From Tragulus kanchil (lineage: Eukaryota; Chordata; Mammalia; Artiodactyla; Tragulidae), in contig JAIOJX010000027.1 of assembly GCA_022376925.1 (NCBI GenBank), positions 19,485,471-19,549,470 of the forward strand: a stretch of DNA of 64,000 bases. The letters are read 5' to 3'. Position 1 is the first letter of the stretch. Each line of letters opens with the position of its first letter. Below the pieces are notes generated by a model. That model was not told where the DNA came from. It saw only the letters and a program-made list of their open reading frames with translations, and searched no databases. The translations under genes and the position numbers were made by a program. Below, piece by piece: positions 57,693 through 64,000 of the stretch.

Positions 57693-58837
57693 AGTGGGTT
57701 TTGAGTTTGTCTTCATAGGGGAAGATAGAATCTTCTAAAGCAGAGAACACAGTAAAAATGAAACCCATGAGCAAACCATGGGGAGAAGCTGAGTGAAAGG
57801 GGAATGGAGCTAAGAGTCCTTGGGACTAATTCAGAGAACATGTGTAGTGAACAAGATACCTGGAATCCAGCTCTGCCCCTACTGGTTAACCATGTGGCTT
57901 AAGCCCGCCCCTTAGCCTCCCGAGTTTCTATCCCTTCTTCTATTAAAAAAACAAAAACAAAAACAAGGATTAGATTAGATGGCTTTTAAATATTTTTTCC
58001 CCTAGTTCTAAAATTCTACAGTCCCTAATACCTGGAGACTTTCTTTCACATACGCTGACTCCTAGAAACCCCACCTTCTTTTAATAAATTCTATTTACTT
58101 GCAGGTGGTTGGACTATTAAGAAAAGCAAATTGTTTAAATAATGTCTGACTTTTTGACTGGCTTGACTCTCCTAACGGGCCATATATATAATTTTTTTTT
58201 TCCGGGTAGTGATTTTTTAGGTACATCAATCAAGTAGCCAGTATTTATTGCACGGAGCTAATTAACTTTCAAAATGACATTTTCATTTGTAACACGGGGT
58301 TGAGATTTGAACTCAGATCTCATCAATGGAAAGCAGCTGCACTAATAACACAAGCCCCTAATTCTGCCAGCTCCCCCTCACCATAAATGTGTGATTAATC
58401 GCAGGTTTAAGGGAGTTCTCAGTTACTGTGAAAACAAATCATTACCAGAAACTGGCATTCCCAATTTATTTTATTTATTTTATTTTTATTTTTATGACTT
58501 AGACCCCATTCCCCATATTTTCCATATGTTTGGGGTCCTTTTCATCCATTCGGGACCCTGCAGAGAGCTCAGTTCACCCCTATCTCCTACTGGGTCATGA
58601 TGAACAGGAGAATTTTGTTGTTTTCACTTTTCCATTTCTAAGGTGGTAGAAATATGAGTTCTTTCTAAGAAGAGGGGAGCGAACTGTGTGGGAGAGGGTG
58701 AAGACAGATCAACAGTTACTCCTCACATCAGGCCCAGGCAGGGGACACAAAACCTCACCTTGCAGTGAGGTCCCGGGATATGCCCAGTGAGCGATGGGAG
58801 AGTGGACAGAAGGATCTGAGAGTGGCTTTGTGCCTAC
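57693..58837. other. single-copy AT-rich sequence with a MIR
   Basis: A sense MIR is likely at about 57860-57945 ('taaccatgtggcttaagcc'). Positions 58080-58420 have TAATTA and TTAATCG words and no repeat, and may be conserved non-coding DNA. Confidence 0.45.
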
Positions 58838-60479
58838 TCCGTCCCGTCCAGCTCTTTGTGACCCATGCACTGTAGCCCACTAGGCTCCTCTGCCCATGGG
58901 GCTTTCCAGGCAAGAATATTGGAATGAGTTGCCATTTTCTTTGCTGGGTGATCTTTCCAGTCCAGGGATCAAGTCCACCTCTCTTGGGTCTCCTGCACTG
59001 GTGCCACCTGGGAAGGCCCTGAGAATGGCTTATCTGTACCAAATTTTCATTCACCGTTTTCCCTATAGTAAGAGAACGTTACATAAAGAAATCTGAACAA
59101 ACAACATAGCCTCTTGGTTCTTGTTTGCCGAGCCCCCAAAATTATAATAGTAATTTGACCATGTTTGGAGAGCAATTGAAGGACATTCTGATGAAATTTA
59201 TCTTGGGGGCACCCAGGTGCTCACCTAAAGACAAGGAGTCCATAGCAGTGAGTGACAACTTCCATGGAAGCCAAACAGAAAAAGGCACACTCTCCGAAGA
59301 TGCCAGGGACGGAGAAAGCAGTTAAATACAAGCCTGAGCCTGGCGCTGGGTGCAGCCTGCTAGTGCCTCTAAGTGGCCCTGCTATTATTGCACGGAGCTT
59401 TACAAAATGACAAGCATTTGGCCCTCATCAATGGAAAGCAGCTGCACTAATAACACAAGCCCCTAATTCTGCCAGCTCCCTCACCATAAATGTGTGATTA
59501 ATCGCAGGTTTAAGGGAGTTCTCAGTTACTGTGAAAACAAATCATTACCAGAAACTGGCATTCCCAATTTATTTTATTTATTTTATTTTTATTTTTATGA
59601 CTTAGACCCCATTCCCCATATTTTCCATATGTTTGGGGTCCTTTTCATCCATTCGGGACCCTGCAGAGAGCTCAGTTCACCCCTATCTCCTACTGGGTCA
59701 TGATGAACAGGAGAATTTTGTTGTTTTCACTTTTCCATTTCTAAGGTGGTAGAAATATGAGTTCTTTCTAAGAAGAGGGGAGCGAACTGTGTGGGAGAGG
59801 GTGAAGACAGATCAACAGTTACTCCTCACATCAGGCCCAGGCAGGGGACACAAAACCTCACCTTGCAGTGAGGTCCCGGGATATGCCCAGTGAGCGATGG
59901 GAGAGTGGACAGAAGGATCTGAGAGTGGCTTTGTGCCTACTCCGTCCCGTCCAGCTCTTTGTGACCCATGCACTGTAGCCCACTAGGCTCCTCTGCCCAT
60001 GGGGCTTTCCAGGCAAGAATATTGGAATGAGTTGCCATTTTCTTTGCTGGGTGATCTTTCCAGTCCAGGGATCAAGTCCACCTCTCTTGGGTCTCCTGCA
60101 CTGGTGCCACCTGGGAAGGCCCTGAGAATGGCTTATCTGTACCAAATTTTCATTCACCGTTTTCCCTATAGTAAGAGAACGTTACATAAAGAAATCTGAA
60201 CAAACAACATAGCCTCTTGGTTCTTGTTTGCCGAGCCCCCAAAATTATAATAGTAATTTGACCATGTTTGGAGAGCAATTGAAGGACATTCTGATGAAAT
60301 TTATCTTGGGGGCACCCAGGTGCTCACCTAAAGACAAGGAGTCCATAGCAGTGAGTGACAACTTCCATGGAAGCCAAACAGAAAAAGGCACACTCTCCGA
60401 AGATGCCAGGGACGGAGAAAGCAGTTAAATACAAGCCTGAGCCTGCGGTCGCTGGGTGCAGCCTGCTAGTGGCCTCTAA
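58245..60479. repeat. direct duplication 18 (units 58245-59372 and 59395-60479)
   Basis: Offset 1,150 bp at the start and 1,103 bp later, because the first 75 bases of the second unit are damaged ('ggagctttacaaaatgacaa' for 'ggagctaattaactttcaaa' and onward) and 'tccccctcacc' becomes 'tccctcacc'. The first unit's last 30 bases are also damaged ('ggcgctgggtg' versus 'gcggtcgctgggtg'). Confidence 0.95.
58838..59023 (-). mobile_element. BovA2 SINE, antisense (duplicate at 59938-60123)
   Basis: 'gtcccgtccagctctttgtg', 'ctaggctcctctgcccatgg' and 'ctcctgcactggtgccacct'. A piece near the head is missing. Confidence 0.9.
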
Positions 60480-61304
60480 TGTTCTGTTGAGCTGCCTGCC
60501 TATCAAATCCGTGACCTCACGTAGAGTAGCATTTCCGGGTGAGTAGCAGTGGGAATTAATTTATTTGACAACAGTTAAAACTCTCCTGATAAGGTAGGCT
60601 AGCTAGTGAGAGCTGTCTGTGTGTGTGACTTAAACTTTGCACTCCAAGATCTCCAGTGTCCTTCAGTTTTGTGAGAATGCATTTTAGTGAGTATCTGTAC
60701 AAACTGCCTCCATTCTGTGTCTTATGAGAAACATGGACCTCTCTCCTAAGATCAGTGGATTTTCTAAAGGAATGTATGCTCTCTCCAAGTTGCTGCTCTT
60801 GCTGAACCTAGTTTATTTACATCTCGCATGAGGCTTCTATTTCCCCTGCCCAGTGTAAACCTTGAAAACGCATCCCCCTTACCTCACCTTCCCCAAGTAG
60901 GAGCATGCTAAGCCAGTCTGCAGAATCAATGCAAAAAGAAGCTGGAAGTTACAGAGGTTGGAAGTTAAACAATGAAACAAGATTGTTTCATTGGTAGATA
61001 TCACAGTGACCAATGGAGCATGACCCTGCAGGAACATGCATGCCATTGGCTGACGCCACATCAGGAAATCTCTCACTGGCTATCTCTTTGCTTTGCGCTG
61101 TGGCCGTGGCCTTATTTTTCACTTCCTTCTCTTTCAGAAGCCTCAATTTCACCCTCCTCCTGTCTACTTGTTTCTTATGCAAAATAATACAACCCTTTAC
61201 TCTCTGCTTCAGAGGCTCTAGTTCACCTTAGCCTGTCCCGAAACTCACATAGGATGGTCTAGCAAACAAAACTGGTTTTATCTGCCCATGTACAGATGTG
61301 ACAG
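60480..61304. other. single-copy sequence with palindrome and CCAAT words
   Basis: No retroelement recognised with confidence. Holds the inverted repeat at 60970-60993 and three CCAAT/ATTGG words at 60990-61049. An LTR remnant or distal promoter-like element cannot be excluded. Confidence 0.45.
60970..60993. repeat. 24-bp near-perfect palindrome (duplicate at 62097-62120)
   Basis: Arms 'caatgaaacaa' and 'ttgtttcattg' pair perfectly over 11 bases around a 2-base centre ('ga'). Confidence 0.95.
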
Positions 61305-61680
61305 TTGGACCATAAAGAAGGCTGAGTGCCGAAGGATTCGTGCTTTTGCACTGTGGTGCTGGAGAAGAGTCGAGAGTCCCTTGGACAACAAGGAGATCAA
61401 ACGAGTCAGTCCTAAAGGAAGTCAACCCTGAATATTCATTGGAGGGACTGATGCTGAAGCTGAAGCTCCAATGCTTTGAAGAGCCGACTCACTGGAAAAG
61501 ACCCTGATGCTGGCAACGATGGAGGGCAGGGGGAGCAACAGAGGAGGAGACAGCGGGACAGCGTCACTGACTCAGTGGACGTGAGTCTGAGAAAACTCTA
61601 GGAGAGAGTGAAGGACAGGGGAGCCTGGCTGCAGTCCATGTGTTGCAAAGAGCTGGACACGACTGAGTGACTGAACATCA
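61305..61680 (+). mobile_element. BovB (RTE) LINE 3' end (duplicate at 62432-62807)
   Basis: 'ttgcactgtggtgctggaga', 'caacaaggagatcaaacgag', 'gctgaagctgaagctccaat' and 'ctcactggaaaagaccctga', ending 'cgactgagtgactgaacat'. Includes more of the upstream coding sequence than the copies at 10026 and 17610, but is broken by small deletions. Confidence 0.92.
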
Positions 61681-63122
61681 ACCACAAATTCTTAGACAGA
61701 TCATGCTTCCCCCACCACTCTCCACAGGTAAACAAGACAGGAAATGTCATCTCCCCATGTAGATTATATGTGCATCTTCAGAAAGCAGAATTATCTAGTT
61801 AGGGCCACTGGTATTTTGTTTCATTTCTTTTAAAAAATTTATTCAATTTTGCTTATAATTATATTTAAACATTCTTGTATTTATCTAATTATCTATATAT
61901 ATTCATTTCAGTATTCTTGAACTACATTCACTCATAATGTCAAATGTAGTATTCCAAGTCGGATTTAACAAAGCATGCTTTTAGAACCTTCAAAACGCAT
62001 CCCCCTTACCTCACCTTCCCCAAGTAGGAGCATGCTAAGCCAGTCTGCAGAATCAATGCAAAAAGAAGCTGGAAGTTACAGAGGTTGGAAGTTAAACAAT
62101 GAAACAAGATTGTTTCATTGGTAGATATCACAGTGACCAATGGAGCATGACCCTGCAGGAACATGCATGCCATTGGCTGACGCCACATCAGGAAATCTCT
62201 CACTGGCTATCTCTTTGCTTTGCGCTGTGGCCGTGGCCTTATTTTTCACTTCCTTCTCTTTCAGAAGCCTCAATTTCACCCTCCTCCTGTCTACTTGTTT
62301 CTTATGCAAAATAATACAACCCTTTACTCTCTGCTTCAGAGGCTCTAGTTCACCTTAGCCTGTCCCGAAACTCACATAGGATGGTCTAGCAAACAAAACT
62401 GGTTTTATCTGCCCATGTACAGATGTGACAGTTGGACCATAAAGAAGGCTGAGTGCCGAAGGATTCGTGCTTTTGCACTGTGGTGCTGGAGAAGAGTCGA
62501 GAGTCCCTTGGACAACAAGGAGATCAAACGAGTCAGTCCTAAAGGAAGTCAACCCTGAATATTCATTGGAGGGACTGATGCTGAAGCTGAAGCTCCAATG
62601 CTTTGAAGAGCCGACTCACTGGAAAAGACCCTGATGCTGGCAACGATGGAGGGCAGGGGGAGCAACAGAGGAGGAGACAGCGGGACAGCGTCACTGACTC
62701 AGTGGACGTGAGTCTGAGAAAACTCTAGGAGAGAGTGAAGGACAGGGGAGCCTGGCTGCAGTCCATGTGTTGCAAAGAGCTGGACACGACTGAGTGACTG
62801 AACATCAACCACAAATTCTTAGACAGATCATGCTTCCCCCACCACTCTCCACAGGTAAACAAGACAGGAAATGTCATCTCCCCATGTAGATTATATGTGC
62901 ATCTTCAGAAAGCAGAATTATCTAGTTAGGGCCACTGGTATTTTGTTTCATTTCTTTTAAAAAATTTATTCAATTTTGCTTATAATTATATTTAAACATT
63001 CTTGTATTTATCTAATTATCTATATATATTCATTTCAGTATTCTTGAACTACATTCACTCATAATGTCAAATGTAGTATTCCAAGTCGGATTTAACAAAG
63101 CATGCTTTTAGAACCTTCAAAA

Positions 63123-63345
63123 TACTTTCAAGATGATTAAATTTATGTTTATACTTCTTTAATTTTTACTTTATATTGTCATACATTTGATTTACAGTGT
63201 TATGTTAGTTTCAGGTGTACAGCAAAGTGATTTTAGTTAGGCATGTACATATATGCATTCTTTTTCAGATTCTTCTCCCATATAGGTTATTACAGAATAC
63301 TGAGTAGAGTTTCCTGTGCTATATATGTTTTATCTCTAATAGCAG
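63123..63345 (+). mobile_element. L1 3' region fragment
   Basis: 'tgttatgttagtttcaggtg', 'tacagcaaagtgattttag', 'ggttattacagaatactgag' and 'tagagtttcctgtgctata' are in the order seen in the L1 3' regions at 32535 and 45835. Confidence 0.78.
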
Positions 63346-63400
63346 GTTTTGTTTGTCATCTAACATCATCCTCAGGACACTTTTATGTCTCGCCTCGCTC

Positions 63401-63401
<1 letters not shown>

Positions 63402-63437
<36 letters not shown>
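63402..63437. repeat. (TC)n(CA)n compound microsatellite
   Basis: About eleven TC units followed by about seven CA units. Confidence 0.93.
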
Positions 63438-63775
63438 ACCCCTCACATATTCTCTTTTAAATCCACATAGTGGCAAACACACAGACCAATGAAGTAGTCA
63501 GTTAATCAAAATCCTTATTCTTCCTTGAGACATGGCAAAAAACCATGAAAGAGGAGAAAGAGGAAAATCAAAGAAAGTAAGAGACAGGAGGACAAAAAGC
63601 AGAAGTTGTGCGGAGAAGAAAGAACAGAAAAAAGTGGAGTAAAGTAGTGTGCTGCTAACGCCCGTGATCTAAGATTTAAGGAAGTGAAGGCCGCGTGAGC
63701 TCTGAAAGAGAAAGAAGCCTCTCCTGCCAGCCTCCTGATCTTCAGCTGAGCCCTGGAGCCCAGGGATAAAACACT

Positions 63776-63776
<1 letters not shown>
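63438..63776. other. single-copy purine-rich spacer
   Basis: A-rich and G-rich stretch (63530-63650) with no recognised feature. Confidence 0.5.

Positions 63777-63819
<43 letters not shown>
63777..63819. repeat. (CA)n microsatellite
   Basis: About 21 uninterrupted CA units, the longest perfect microsatellite in the window and a likely length polymorphism. Confidence 0.97.
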
Positions 63820-63821
<2 letters not shown>

Positions 63822-63892
63822 CATACTGAACGTGTCTGTGTAGAGACTTCACGCAGACTCGCAGGCATGGATGGGAAAGTGTGAAAATACTG

Positions 63893-64000
63893 GTTGCTCC
63901 ATCAAGTCCGATTCTTTGCGACCCTGGGGGCTGTCGCCCGCCAGGCTCCTCTGTCCATGGGATTCTCCAGACAACAATACTGGGGTGGGCTGCCATTCCC
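63893..64000 (-). mobile_element. BovA2 SINE, antisense, cut by the window end
   Basis: 'ccatcaagtccgattctttg', 'cgccaggctcctctgtccat' and 'tactggggtgggctgccatt'. Continues beyond the window. Confidence 0.92.

Larger units (their letters stand above)
60865..63122. repeat. direct duplication 19 (units 60865-61995 and 61992-63122)
   Basis: Offset 1,127 bp with four shared bases ('aaaa') at the join, and identical wherever I compared. The cleanest pair in the window together with duplications 3 and 13. Confidence 0.98.

Noticed and set aside
61123..61212. Possible splice acceptors 'ctctttcag' and 'tctgcttcag' suggesting an exon
   Set aside because: No open frame with coding character follows, and no matching donor was recognised. 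Such sequences are frequent by chance in pyrimidine-rich DNA.

Overview
The window is nuclear DNA of a bovid-type ruminant. The evidence is the repeat content. There are many Bov-tA/BovA2 SINEs (tRNA-Glu head followed by Bov-A units), 3' ends of the RTE-class BovB LINE with recognisable reverse-transcriptase C-terminal coding remnants, other tRNA-Glu-headed artiodactyl (CHR-type) SINEs, 3' ends of cetartiodactyl L1, and older mammalian MIR and hAT/Charlie (MER1-like) fossils. I found no convincing protein-coding exon, no functional RNA gene and no CRISPR array. Every open frame I examined is either made by a SINE or LINE or is a short chance frame in non-coding sequence. The best description is intergenic or deep intronic DNA, with single-copy stretches between retroelement insertions.

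The dominant structure is not a classical feature. I count nineteen separate direct duplications, each an adjacent pair of copies about 1.04-1.2 kb long, with start-to-start distances of 1,074 to about 1,220 bp. Their positions are 4424-6585, 6208-8390, 9368-11687, 11812-14009, 14596-16738, 16879-19177, 18793-20979, 26426-28614, 28778-30985, 32627-35060, 34945-37227, 37152-39333, 40336-42503, 43461-45653, 46365-48630, 53351-55636, 55300-57416, 58245-60479 and 60865-63122. The duplicated sequences are unrelated to one another and only the length is shared. Copies are almost identical. Differences are mostly homopolymer-length changes and cluster near the joins. Several joins carry 10-70 bp of filler that looks like a garbled version of the adjacent sequence. 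Some duplications are chained, so parts occur three times. This is most simply explained as false duplication at gap-filled or badly merged contig ends in a draft assembly built partly from noisy long reads. A biological origin would require a very unusual length-controlled process.

Layout, counting each duplicated unit once: 1-4.2 kb is mostly single-copy DNA with a small CpG-rich patch, an L1 end, a BovA2 and a MIR. 4.2-8.5 kb is a nested SINE cluster. 9.2-11.7 kb holds BovB and BovA fragments. 11.7-14.9 kb is single-copy and AT-rich, and may contain conserved non-coding sequence. 15-21 kb has BovA2 and BovB ends. 21-26.4 kb is scattered SINEs and an L1 end. 26.4-32.5 kb is mostly single-copy. 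32.5-35 kb is an L1 3' region broken by two SINEs. 35-42.5 kb is largely single-copy with candidate conserved blocks. 43-48.6 kb is SINE-rich. 48.7-53.4 kb has BovA2, BovB and MER1-like elements. 53.4-64 kb is single-copy DNA with an L1 end, SINEs, a BovB end and a (CA)n microsatellite. Removing one copy of every pair would shorten the window by about 20 kb. All family calls are from reading the sequence by eye, without database searches.
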